Notes under the pieces: generated by a model
The model's database searches: none
What the model was told of the DNA's origin: nothing
What the model saw: only the letters and a program-made list of their open reading frames with translations
Program-made: the position numbers and the translations under genes
Assembly (NCBI RefSeq): GCF_933775445.1
Contig: NC_065873.1
Coordinates: 1,736,001 to 1,800,000 of the forward strand
Length of the DNA: 64,000 nucleotides
From: Argentina anserina
Lineage: Eukaryota; Streptophyta; Magnoliopsida; Rosales; Rosaceae
Direction: 5' to 3'
Shown here: positions 34,946-45,200 of the stretch, piece by piece
Layout: each line of letters opens with the position of its first letter
Position numbering within the stretch: the stretch's first letter is position 1

Positions 34946-35084
34946 GTTTTTGCCCTAAGGATAATTATACTTGGCCTTTAGCCAACTATACCAACTCAAA
35001 CTTTAATAAGAGTAGCACATATACTTGGTAATATTTCAGCACAATTTTCGGCTGGGATATAGCCCTACCAGCCCGCCAAGTGGT

Positions 35085-35249
35085 TCTGCCCTCGTTGAGG
35101 AGTTAGCAGGAGAAGATGAGCAAGCACGACAACATCAATTGCATGATTTTTCTAACACTGACATTTTATGCACTCAAGACAAAAGTGAAACAAGGCTAGA
35201 TATGATCGATGTCGCCAAGGAACTTGTACGAATTGATTTTCCTTGTTAG
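35085..35249 (+). pseudogene. ZED1-related kinase copy C, C-terminal fragment
   Basis: Only the last 50 or so codons remain: EELAGEDEQARQHQLHDF, then LCTQDKSETRLDMIDVAKEL and a stop at 35247-35249. The closest relative in the window is copy H (63240-63355), with which it shares EELAGEDEQARQHQLHDF. All upstream kinase sequence is missing. Its 3' flank continues, interrupted by the solo LTR, into the first RsmE fragment. Confidence 0.85.
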
Positions 35250-35471
35250 CTACTTTATCCTCTACATTTGAACTCAAGTAATTAACTGGACAATTCGATT
35301 TAGCAAAAACTCTAGATTGTGCTTCGAGAGGGTTGTGTTAATTGGAAGGTCTAGTTTGTTTTTTAAGATCTCAATGTTGGAAGTTCATGCCATATAGGCA
35401 TCTAGCTATAGTTCTCAATTTATATCATCTTGAAGATGCTGACATTTCAGAATAGGTGGAGGAAAGATCAC

Positions 35472-38215
35472 TGTAATACCTTGAAAATTCATATCTAATT
35501 TCCAATGAGTTCTCATATATTATTAAGTTGGTCATTGTCCAATTTTATTTCACGAGGATGAAAGCAAAAGGGTTCGAACGATTAATTGTTCGGGAACATT
35601 CAATTTGACGAGTCTAACAGTTGACTTTTGACTCATTAGGTTTATTAGAAAACTTTTTTCATGAAAGTCATAGAGCTCGTCGATACGAGTTCATAGACAT
35701 GTGGCACGCGTGATTTGAAGATTGTATGAAGAAGTTATAATCAACTCAAGTTTTGGGCTCCAAAAATTTTAAGTATGAATAGAGAAAATTCCTTGTAGGG
35801 TTTCATCATTTTCGCATCTCCTTTTTTTCTCCTCTCTCTCTCTCTCTGTGTCGCGTACCTCCTTCAAGCTCAAAATTGTGCGAATGACCCTACCCGGACG
35901 TGGCCGACCCAACCCGACTTTTCCGGCGAGCTCTGGCGGTTCCAGGCGACAGGGCCAGCCCAGATCTCTTTGTCTTCTCCTTGCGCGCCTCCCTGTGATG
36001 GTGGCTCGTGTAGTCTCACACCAGTTTGCACGCATCAAAGGCTGAAAGACGACCCGATGACCCGTCTGTGACCCAATTTTGATTTCGGCGACCTTTGGCG
36101 GTGCAACCAACACAGAACAACTTCTCTCCTCCTTGCAACCTCATATGTGGTAGTGGTTTGACCCACTTTGACTTGGAAGTTGTAGATCAATGAGTATGGG
36201 TCACGCCAGCAACTCGACTTGCTTCAGCCATTTCCGACGGTGTTTCAGCGATCACTAGTGGTGCAGTTGACCCAGGAAGCTTCACTTCTTCCTCCTAGTC
36301 ATGACCATGCAACCTTGGAGCTCGGTTGCTTGAACAAGCCAATTCTGAGTTGCCATGGCAGCAGCAACTTGGGGCAGTTTCCAATTGATTTTGGGACTTC
36401 TACATGTGTGTATGCTTATTGTGAAGTTAGATTGTTGTGAAGCCAGAAATTTAAGAGAAATGTGTGTGTGGAGGGCATGAGGCAGCCTCTTGTTGTGGCT
36501 TGCAGCAGTGTGCCGACATATAGTGGAGCTTTCAAAGGCTCTAGTGTCTCATGCTCGGCGACGCGACTGTTTTGATATATAAATTGTAGGTGTGGTTGCC
36601 GTATGAGAAAGTTAGGCTATTTCGAATTTTTACTCGTGAGCTCTGAATTCGACATGTAACACTATGTTGTTGCTTAGTAAGGGTCTAGAGACCTTAGGAT
36701 AAAGGTTGTCTCGAGTGACAAGTCTTCAGGTTAGATGGAGCGTAAAAATTGAGGTATAACTTTATTATTTTCAATTGTTACTAAGTTGCGAATGGTTGTT
36801 TATTTAGAAGGTAAGTACATGTGGATGCAATGTTGAATTCACTAGAGTCAACATAGTAGCACCTTGATAGTTTGGAGACTTTAATTAGTCTCAAATGAGT
36901 TGCGGCTCAAGTGGTTTGGATGAATTTGGATGAATTGGTTGTTGTTGGCGGATGGGACCAGAATGGAAGAAAATGTACCTTACGGTAAATTGGTTTAATT
37001 GTATGACTTGTTCATTTTGTGATGTTGTGAAAGTCGCTTAGTTTTGTACAATATTATCATGGGTGAATTGATTATATTGTAAAACGTTTTCTAGTCTTCA
37101 GACAGTGATAACATTTAAATCAAGAACCAAACATTTGGCCGGATGTTGGTTACGATCAGTTAGAGTTCTAGTTTGCCTGCATTGTATTGCATGAGGGGTA
37201 ACCAGGTGAGTTGCCCAGGTCTCATGAGTACACATGTTTTAAAATTGATATTTATTGCATTTCCTTGTATGTGATGGGTAACTAGATGAGATGCCCTGGT
37301 CTCATGAGAACACATGTTTTAAAAATGATAATGGGTAATCAGGTGGGCTACCCAGGTCTCATGAGAACACATGTTTAAAAAATGGTAACATGTAACCACG
37401 TGGGCTGCCCAGATCTCATGAGTACACGTGTTTAAAAATGTTATTTGTTACATTTCCTTTTGTTTGTGTTTTATTGTGTTTGTTTTTTGTTTAATTATCT
37501 CTTGTATCTTATTGTTTGTTAAGTGATTTCTGAACTAAGATGTTATGCATGAATCACTTATCTTTTTCTGTGCTTTTCTTCTTGTTATACGTGAATTCTT
37601 GAACTATGTTTTCCTATAGGATTCACTAATTGCCTTATTACGTTTGTTTTTTTTGTGTTTCTCGTTTAGTGGTGTGCGTTGGACCTTTAGTAAGAGGTGG
37701 AAAGTGTTGTAGGATGTGTATTGGGCGTAGTGTTATTGTTGTTGAGATAATAATGTTAAGTCGAGAACATGACTTTGATTGAGATGTGATGCATTATTTA
37801 TTGTCGTTGTTGCATGTTATTGTTGTTGTTTATCTGTTGAGTAGTTATATTCAGTTTACTCATACCAGTTGTGAAGCTGACCGGGTTTGTGTTTGCAATC
37901 CCGGTGTACCAATCAATGGTGAAATGGGTAGTACCACAGGTTGTACGTAGTTACAGTTGGTAAGTCGAGCAGCTGTCAGTAGCGTGCTGTTTGATTCAGT
38001 TCTTTAGTTTTGGTGAGTCTTGAGTGAATCCTACAACTGTAAATTATACTTAATTGTAAACAGTGCGTTTTGATTCAAGTTGTAACTGAGTTTGTTAATT
38101 AAACTCTAGATCGATATTCAACAGCTGTATTGTAATTTCAATTACATTGAAATTATTATGAGTGTTAACATTCTAAATTTTAAATTTTTACTGTTCAAAA
38201 TTTATGTTCGCTATA
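35472..38215 (+). mobile_element. Solo LTR, about 2.74 kb, of the large LTR family
   Basis: Starts TGTAATACCTTGAAAATTC and is flanked by a perfect 5-bp duplication ATCAC at 35467-35471 and 38216-38220. Removing it joins the kinase C downstream flank to sequence that aligns with the flanks of kinase copies D and F (TGTTACTGCCAATCTGCTACAC), so the insertion site is clean. It shares GTAGAGCTCGTCGATACGAG-type sequence (here ATAGAGCTCGTCGATACGAG) with the repeats at 24240 and 63358. It lacks gag/pol. The terminal dinucleotide is TA rather than CA. The reading frames inside (35.8-36.4 kb) look non-coding. Confidence 0.75.
37195..37440 (+). repeat. Four-copy degenerate tandem repeat inside the solo LTR
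   Basis: GGTAACCAGGTGAGTTGCCC, CAGGTCTCATGAGTACACAT and variants recur four times at roughly 50-85 base spacing. Each copy ends in ATGTTTTAAAA-type sequence. Confidence 0.8.
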
Positions 38216-38220
38216 ATCAC

Positions 38221-38659
38221 ACCCCTTTGTTACTGCCAATCTGCTACACAAAATGGAGGGATCATTGTAATCACTAGGAGGAGAGGCACCTCGCCAATCC
38301 TTCAACAGTTGAACTTGTGCAGTTGTGCTAAGAAACAACAACTTGGTTTGAAAGTAAACTGTGTATGGTATGATTAAGGTTACCAATCTGTTGAATTGAT
38401 TTCCCATTTATATACTTTTCGAACTCAACCAGTTTCAATGTCAAGACTACAGTTACATTCTAATCTCATCCATTGTTGAGATGTGTTTTTACTTTTTAGA
38501 ACTAGACTTTCTACTTTCTGGTCTGTATGGTTCTCCTGTTTTAACTTATTCTATAAAAAAACTGTGTACTACAAATCCAGCTAGCTGAGAACTTCAAATA
38601 ATGAGCTTCAGACCCAAACGGCCAAACCCATAAACAGTTTCTGAAATTTGGGTGGGAAA
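38221..38659. other. Conserved kinase-RsmE spacer
   Basis: This stretch matches the spacers at about 42150-42468 and 56300-56560 (GCTACACAAAATGGAGG and following). It is part of the repeated unit and no gene is seen in it. Confidence 0.5.
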
Positions 38660-38810
38660 ATGCAGAGCCTAGCACCAATACGACCTCGTTTCACAAGGTG
38701 CCTCCCAACCTTCCGAGCCTTCTCTTCTTCTCCTCCTTCAGATTACTCCAACCAGTCCCGCGGCGGCCTCCCTCTCTTCTTCTCCTAACGCCTCCCTTCT
38801 TCCAAGGCAG

Positions 38811-38883
<73 letters not shown>

Positions 38884-40030
38884 AGTTTTAATCTTTAATT
38901 GTTTCAGTATTAATACAGGGAGGCCTAGTTCGTGTTCAAGACGATGAGTTCTGGCATATGACCAAGGTCTTGAGATTACGAGCCAACGATAGGTAACATC
39001 GATTCCGAATTGGGATGCTGTCAATTTCCAATCTTTATGATGATTCTGATATGTACAAGCTTATTACAATTCACAAGCTTCAATTTTGTATTGGAAATTT
39101 GTTTTTGTTTTTTTGGGGGTAAAATTGTGGATTAAGTGGTGGTGTGGATGAATGTGTGCAAGGGTAGAGCTGTTTAATGGGAAAGGAGGAGTGGTGGAAG
39201 GAGTGATACAGACAGTGGATCGGTCCGGGCTTGATTTTGTGGGCTTGGTAGATCCTAAGTTGGTTCTTCCACAGAGCACGCAGTGGCATGTTTTTGCAGC
39301 CTTTGGTTAGTTGTTTTGTGCCATTTTTCGGTAGAGTTGTTTATGGCTTTGAAGGGTGTCTCATGTTGGAACTGCTGTGTGTTTTTAGGTACTTTGAAGT
39401 GCGGTTGAGCTGATTGGCTTGTTGAGAAATGCACGGTATGTTTATAGTAGAAAGATGATGTTTTGGAGTGGTGCATCATCACTTTTATTGTTGCTGATAC
39501 TTTGGATTTTGTCTTTGGTTGTCTTAGGAGCTGGGGGCTAGTAGTGTTACTCCTCTGCTGACAGAGCGGTCTCCTAATATGTCAGGGAATTGTGTAGAGG
39601 GTGTCTCATGTTTGAAATGCTGTTTGTTTTTAGGTACTTTGAAGGGCGGTCGAGCTGATTGGCTTGTTGAGAAATGCACGGTTTTTTTTTGTGGATAATT
39701 GTTTGGATTTTGTTTTTGGTTGTCGTAGGAATTGGGGGCTGGTAGCATGACTTCACTCTGAATATGCCAAGAAATCGGCTGGATAGGTTGCAAAGAGTCA
39801 ATATGGTTGCTGCTAAAAAATTTAAAGAATTTAGTTTACTGATATTCACATAATGCATTCACAGACTTAACTTCTATTGAATTTATTTATTTAAGCTACC
39901 CTGTATGGATTTATATAATTTTTCCATTGGTCATCTCATGTTGTTCCCATGGCTACAGGTCAACGGCTCCATGAAATGGAATTGCATCCATCAATGAAAA
40001 ATCGAAGGTCCTTTGCCTCTCGTGAGTTCT
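38660..40030 (+). pseudogene. RsmE-like rRNA methyltransferase, truncated copy 1
   Basis: Exon-like pieces with GT-AG borders. From 38660, MQSLAPIRPRFTRCLPTFRA (organelle-targeting-like), ending at a TAA in FFS*. 38921-38993, VRVQDDEFWHMTKVLRLRAN. About 39162-39309, VELFNGKGGVVEGVIQTVDR and PKLVLPQSTQWHVFAAF. About 39390-39440, GTLKCG*ADWLVEKCT. About 39530-39590, ELGASSVTPLLTERSPNMSG. About 39960-40022, QRLHEMELHPSMKN. This is the N-terminal half of the 16S rRNA m3U1498 methyltransferase family. The C-terminal SPOUT knot that binds AdoMet is absent, and stops break the frame. Leads directly into the upstream DNA of kinase copy D. Confidence 0.8.
38813..38880. repeat. Compound (CA)n(CT)n microsatellite in RsmE copy 1
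   Basis: About 15 CA units followed by about 18 CT units within the first RsmE fragment. The equivalent place in copy 3 has only a short CT run (57851-57868). Confidence 0.9.
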
Positions 40031-40887
40031 ATCTTACCTATTCTGTTCTGCTTTTGAATTGGGCAACTGTCTTGGTTCTGTTTATATAACAATCGACTCT
40101 AGAAATTTTGGATTTTGTGTTGTTTTCCAGTAGACCTCATATGCTAGCTGTTTCTCATTACTGTCATTAGGATTTATTTTTGTTTGTCCTTAAGATATAA
40201 AGTAGCACATAGTGGCACCAGAAGGTTAGAGTTCCATTATTAAAAATCAGCTCTTTGATATTCTGTTTTGGTTGCTGACCGAGTGTTGTTTTGAGGAGCT
40301 ATTGTTGAAAGAATAAAATCGATCTAATATTTGGAAAATAGAGAATTACACTGGGTTACCATACCCGGAACACTTAAAATTTGGTTAAGTTAACCATGAA
40401 AACCTAAACACACTTGTACAACTGTACAAGTTCCAACATACATTAACTAATAGATTGCTACGATAGTTTAAACAGCGCTTCAGGACTGCAACTTTTTTTC
40501 CTGGATGTTTTTGTTTTTCTCTTTGACAAATAATGATACACGTTTTAGAATACTACTAGTACCTACTGCACAAAACACCAAGACTGTTTTTGTGGCTTCT
40601 ACAATAGACAATTACTGTCTAACCAAGCCTGGCACTGTGGCTAGTTCATATGTTGGTCTTTGTGAATGATCTCAGTTTGGTATTAATTATTAAATACTAA
40701 CAAATGTATACATTGCACTATTTTGTGTGGCTTCTTCTTGAAGATACTCAACAATTGAGTGGTTTGGTTATGTTTAGACCAGAATTGATATGTTGTAATC
40801 ATATCTGTCCTACAAAGCGAAACATGGCTCTTTAATATGTTGTAATCATTCTGTTTATAGAATATTAAAAAGATATATTAGAATCAT
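40031..40887. other. Conserved RsmE-kinase spacer, shortened
   Basis: 40031-40760 aligns closely with 58690-59420. Right of that, about 850 bases present upstream of copy G (59430-60290), including the G-box and tiny leader exon, are missing here. No gene. Confidence 0.6.
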
Positions 40888-41928
40888 ATGAACATTTCTG
40901 GCAGGTGCTTTTTGCCTCCATGGTTGAGGCAGGACTCACAGGAGGAGAATTCGGAAAGTTATGAGTTGGATAATGGAAGCATCTTATTAGAGGATCTGAT
41001 TGCCTCTTGTGATGGAAAATCTAATCCCATTCGCCATTACTCTGCTGATGAACTCATCACGGCAACCAACAACTTTGACCTTGTTAACCTTATCGGAAAG
41101 AATGGAATTTACAAAATGTTCAGAGGAATTCTCGAAAACAGAGATGTTATCATTAAGAAGATAGAGACTAGGGATCTTGCTATTCGTGACATTATCATAT
41201 CAATGCAGATGAGTAGTCACAAAAATGTGTTGAAACTATTGGGGTGCTGCTTAGAGTTCCGTGTACCAGCACTAGTGCACGAAGATGCAGCGAAAGGAGT
41301 TCTCAATGCTAACGGATGTTATTGGGATAATGAGTGCCTCCCATGGGGAACTAGACTACGTATTGCAAAGCAGGTTGCTAATGCAATCACATATCTCCAT
41401 ACAGCCTTTCCCAGACCCATTATTCATCGAGGCCTAAAGCCTTCATGCATTGCCTTGAACAGTGACTTTGTTCCTAAAATATGTCACTTCTCGCTTTCCA
41501 TAACCATTCCTCCTGAGCAATCGTATGTCGAAGACGAGGTGGCTGGGTCATATGGATACCTTGACCCTACGTATTATGCATCTAATATCATTACAGAAAA
41601 GACTGATATTTATAGCCTCGGTGTCACTTTACTTGTTTTCTTGACGGGTCAAAATGGACTGCAACAATTTCGGGATACAGAAGGGGAGTCGAACATTGTG
41701 TCTTATGCAGAGTTACATGCTTCCACTGACCAGTTTAAGACGATTGTGGATCCTAAAATATTAGAGGAGTTAGAAGGAGAAGATAATAAGCAAGCACAGG
41801 AACAACAGTTGCATGATTTCTTAACACTGGCATTGATATGCACTCAAGGCAACGTTGACGCAAGGCCAGATATGATCGATGTGGCCAAGGAACTTGTACG
41901 AATTGAGAAGTCTTTTATATCTTGTTAG
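40888..41928 (+). CDS. ZED1-related (ZRK-like) kinase copy D, intact frame, degenerate catalytic motifs
   Basis: A single open frame of 346 residues. The ATG at 40888 lies in what is intron in related copies; the frame reads through the old CAG acceptor (MNISGRCFLPPWLRQDSQ) into LLEDLIASCDGKSNPIRHYS. The leader exon is deleted upstream, so this start is the likely one. VIIKK lysines at 90-91 remain, but HRD is HRG (180-182) and DFG is HFS (200-202). The catalytic and metal-binding aspartates are therefore missing and it should be a pseudokinase. The C-lobe ends ARPDMIDVAKELVRIEK. Close paralogues are F and G. ZRK pseudokinases act as ZAR1 adaptors in Arabidopsis; that role here is inference. 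Confidence 0.8.
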   Translation: MNISGRCFLPPWLRQDSQEENSESYELDNGSILLEDLIASCDGKSNPIRHYSADELITATNNFDLVNLIGKNGIYKMFRGILENRDVIIKKIETRDLAIRDIIISMQMSSHKNVLKLLGCCLEFRVPALVHEDAAKGVLNANGCYWDNECLPWGTRLRIAKQVANAITYLHTAFPRPIIHRGLKPSCIALNSDFVPKICHFSLSITIPPEQSYVEDEVAGSYGYLDPTYYASNIITEKTDIYSLGVTLLVFLTGQNGLQQFRDTEGESNIVSYAELHASTDQFKTIVDPKILEELEGEDNKQAQEQQLHDFLTLALICTQGNVDARPDMIDVAKELVRIEKSFISC

Positions 41929-42468
41929 CTACTATTTCCTTTACATTTGTATTCAAAAGAGACTATTCGATTTGGCAAAAACTCTAGTCAAGGTTGTACT
42001 TCAGATCGAGGGTTGTGTTAATTGGAAGATCTAATTTGTTTTTGTGATCTTTCATATTGGAAGTTCTTGCCATCTAGCTATCATTATTCTTCTTTGTGAA
42101 AAAAATGTTGGCATTTTAGGTTAGGTGTGACAAAACGTCACAGCCTTATGTTGCTGCCAATCTGCTACACAAAATGGAGGGAACATTGTAATAACTAGAA
42201 ATTTGATTTCGCGTTTGTATACTTCTCGAGCTCAACCAGTTTCAGATTCAAGAATAATCAAGACAACTCCAGTTACATTCTAATCATCTATTGTTGAAAT
42301 CTCCAACAAAAATAGGTGCATTCTCTAGCTTGTTATTTATTATTTATTTATTTATTTTTGATAAAGAAAATACTCAAAGCAGTGTGTATTGTGTACTAGC
42401 AGTTTAGTTTCTCCTTGAAATTGATGAGCTTCAGATTCGAACCCAAACACTGACGCTGAAATTTGGAA
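41929..42468. other. Kinase D 3' region and conserved spacer
   Basis: The 3' UTR-like flank is shared with copies C and F (ATTCGATTTRGCAAAAACTC; GGTTGTGTTAATTGGAAG), then the spacer GCTACACAAAATGGAGG. No gene. Confidence 0.5.
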
Positions 42469-43300
42469 ATGCAGAGCCTAATACCAATACGACCTCGTTT
42501 TGCAAGGTCCCTCACAACCTTCCGAGCCTTCTCTTCTTCTCCTTCTTCGTCTTCTTCAGATTACTCCAACCAGTCCCGCGGTGGCTTCCCTCGCTTCTTC
42601 TCCGAACGCCTCCCTTCTGGCGTATGACCAAAGTCTTGAGACTACGCCCCAACATAGGTACCCTTCATCTAATTCGAATTGGGTTGCTTTCAAGTTTTAA
42701 TCTTTATGATGATTCTGATATGTACAAGCTTATTACAATTCACAAGCTTCAATTTTGTATTGGAATCTTTTTTTTTTTTGGGTAAAATTGTGGATTAAGT
42801 GGTGGTGTGGATGAATATGTGCAAGGGTAGAGCTGTTTAATGGGAAAGGAGGATTGGTGGAAGGAGTTATACAGACGGTGGAACGGTCCGGGCTCGATTT
42901 TGTGGCCTTGGAAGATCCTAAGTTGGTTCTTCCACAGAGCTCGCAGTGGCATGTGTTTGCTGGTTTTGGTTAGTTTATTTGTGCCGTTTTTCGGGGGAAC
43001 TGTTCAGGAGTTTAGAGGGTGTCTCATGTTTGAAATGCTGTGTGTTTTTAGGTAGTTTGAAGGGCGGTCGAGCTGATTGGCTTGTTGAGAAATGCACGGT
43101 GTGTTTTGTAGACGAAAGATGATGTTTTGGGGTAGTGTATCATCACTGATGTTGTTGATAATTGTTTAGATTTTGTTTTTGGTTGTCTTAGGAGCTGGGG
43201 GCTATTAGTGTGACTCCACTGCTGACAGAGAGGCCTCCTAATATGTCAGGAAATCGGCTGGATAGGTTGCAAAGAGTCAATATGGCAGCTGCTTAACAAT
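42469..43300 (+). pseudogene. RsmE-like rRNA methyltransferase, truncated copy 2
   Basis: Opens MQSLIPIRPRFARSLTTFRA at 42469. The second exon is partly lost (only the GVxRxQ-less piece TKVLRL survives, out of frame). About 42825-42967 encodes VELFNGKGGLVEGVIQTVER and the QWHVFAGF end. About 43053-43100 encodes SLKGGRADWLVEKCT, intact. About 43190-43300 encodes ELGAISVTPLLTERPPNMSG. The last exon present in copies 1 and 3 (QRLHEM) is missing. The unit then passes into the upstream DNA of kinase copy E. Confidence 0.75.
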
Positions 43301-43774
43301 GTAAAGATTTTACAGTTTGAGACTTTGAGTTGGAGCAATTTAAATCTGATTCTCAGTACTGATGGGAGCCAATTGATGAGCTACGTTCAAAAAATCAAAA
43401 ACTAATCTCATCCCCGGGAGAACATGAAAATGACGAAGTAATGTGCTCTTAGAAGGAACTGTGGAGTAGAGAAATCCACAAATCGATGCGTATTCTTGAT
43501 ATGGATCAAATTTTCAGAAGACTGCTGAAAAATGCATCCAATGTCTTGCAAGTTATTGTTTAACAAACATGTTGCATATAACATTTTTTGAGTTGTGTTA
43601 AATTGTCATTTAGTACAGCTCCGGAAATGTATAATATAGACATATAGTTCTCTATAGACTTCATGAAAATGAAAATTATGAAAGTGAGGTGTTCAAGTTA
43701 TATACCTTGATAATGACATTTACAAAAATTATGTCCATGTTTTGGTGTTTTACATTTAACTTTATATTGTGTCA

Positions 43775-44425
43775 GGAATTTATTGCTTCCATGTTTGAGA
43801 AAAGAGGGAGGAAATGATCCATCAACGTTCTTGGAAAGTGGAAACAAATTGTTAAGAGGATCTTATTGCTTCCTGTGATGGGAAATGTAATGTTCCTCTT
43901 CGCCATTACTCTGCTCAAGAACTCATCAGGGCAACTAATAACTTTGATCCTTCTGGCATTATATCTGAGAGTTCATTCTATTATAGAGGTTTTTTAGAGA
44001 ACTGATTAATCATCATTTAGAAGAGAGAGAGGGGGGGGGGGGGGGGGGGGGGGGGGTGGCGGGATGTCTCAATGCAGATGAGCTCTCACAAGAATGTCAG
44101 AATAATCTGATGTTTCTAGCTTTGGTGTGCTTTTACTTGGTCTCTTGGCGGGACGGATACCATTGGCAGGACATGGTTACCTTGTAAGATCTGTGGAGTT
44201 GCATGCTACTAATGGCCTGATTCAAACGTTTGTGGATCCTGAAATTTTTTAGGAGTTAGGGGGTGATAATGAGTCAACACAACAACAGCTGCAGGATTTC
44301 CTAGCACTAGCGTGGTTATGCACTCACGATGAAACTGAACTGAGGCAAGATATGATTGATGTGGCTAAAGAACTAACCGCAATTAATCAGAAGTCTATCT
44401 CCCTGAGTCCCTGGCCTACTGGTTA
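43775..44425 (+). pseudogene. ZED1-related kinase copy E, badly degraded
   Basis: Opens at an acceptor-like CAG near 43774 with EFIASMFEKRGRK-like sequence. Then come fragments of LRGSYCFL/DGKCNVPLRHYSAQEL and IRATNNFDPSG. A run of 26 G (44031-44056) and a large deletion remove the N-lobe end and catalytic loop. The C-lobe resumes near 44097 (SDVSSFGVLLLGLLAGRIPL) and ends LRQDMIDVAKEL near 44370. Frames shift repeatedly. Not expressible as a kinase. Confidence 0.75.
44031..44056. repeat. Poly-G run of 26 in kinase copy E
   Basis: A homopolymer of 26 G preceded by a short GA repeat. It lies exactly where kinase sequence is missing. Its true length may be uncertain. Confidence 0.8.
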
Positions 44426-44904
44426 GCTTAATGCATTTAATTTCCTAGTACTACCTTCTATTTTTTAAATGACACAAAACATGAATGGTGTTATGGAAAC
44501 CTAGTAACATATATACTCCATATGGTTTTCTTTCTTGGCAAAGAGATAGATTACGTATATATGGTTCATACTATATGTTCTGAGTTTTGTATTCAATAAT
44601 CTGCATGGAAGTGTGCTATAGAATTCATGTAGTTTTAAGCCCGACTGTATTTTATTAGATGGGTGATGAGTTTGTTCCCATGCCAAATTATGTAACCTAT
44701 CTCATCTCCTTATAATGAACACGGTAATTGGTATTTCTGAACTTCTGCTTCTTCTTTCAAACATGAAAGGTGACTTATTTGTTACCGCTTCCATGAATCT
44801 TCTTTGCATGTAATGAGAAGATTACTGATAACGACTGACAGCTGCTAATTATCTTCTCAACATTGACTTGGTATTTCTGGTCTCTCACTGCATCTCGTAA
44901 CCAC
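44426..44904. other. Kinase E 3' region and upstream half of the kinase F promoter
   Basis: The end of this stretch (about 44815-44904) aligns with 59680-59790 upstream of copy G, so it is the distal promoter of copy F, now separated from it by the copia insertion. Confidence 0.55.
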
Positions 44905-44909
44905 TAAGA

Positions 44910-45200
44910 ACTGTTGAAAAACCAAAAACTAATCATAATAACTCTCGGTGCTTAAGCTGAATGATTCTTATTAAATGAAGAAACTACTTAGGCTATATAT
45001 ATAGCCATAACACAGTAAGAAATCAAAAACGAATCCACGACTTTAACAACTCCTAAGTTCGTGGTCTACTAATTGAAGAATAGAGCAAACTCTAACAAAC
45101 TAACAATCTCCTAACAATTGGGAGTTATTATCAAACATGAAAACCAGAATCCTAACAGAAAGGAATAATTCAATCATCATCCAAGCCAACGACTCTAACA
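44910..45200 (-). repeat. 3' LTR of the outer copia element
   Basis: A 291-bp direct repeat of 54426-54704, bounded by TG...CA on the plus strand. Confidence 0.9.

Noticed and set aside
35769..36113. 114-codon minus-strand frame
   Set aside because: Lies inside the solo LTR leader; no protein family recognised and not kept in relatives.
38698..39024. Frames ending in long His-Thr/Ser-Leu or Arg-Glu/Val-Cys repeats
   Set aside because: Translation of the CA/CT microsatellite inside the RsmE fragment.
39064..39858. Minus-strand frames antisense to RsmE copy 1
   Set aside because: The plus strand carries the RsmE exons; similar antisense frames at 42749 and 57993 reflect the duplication.
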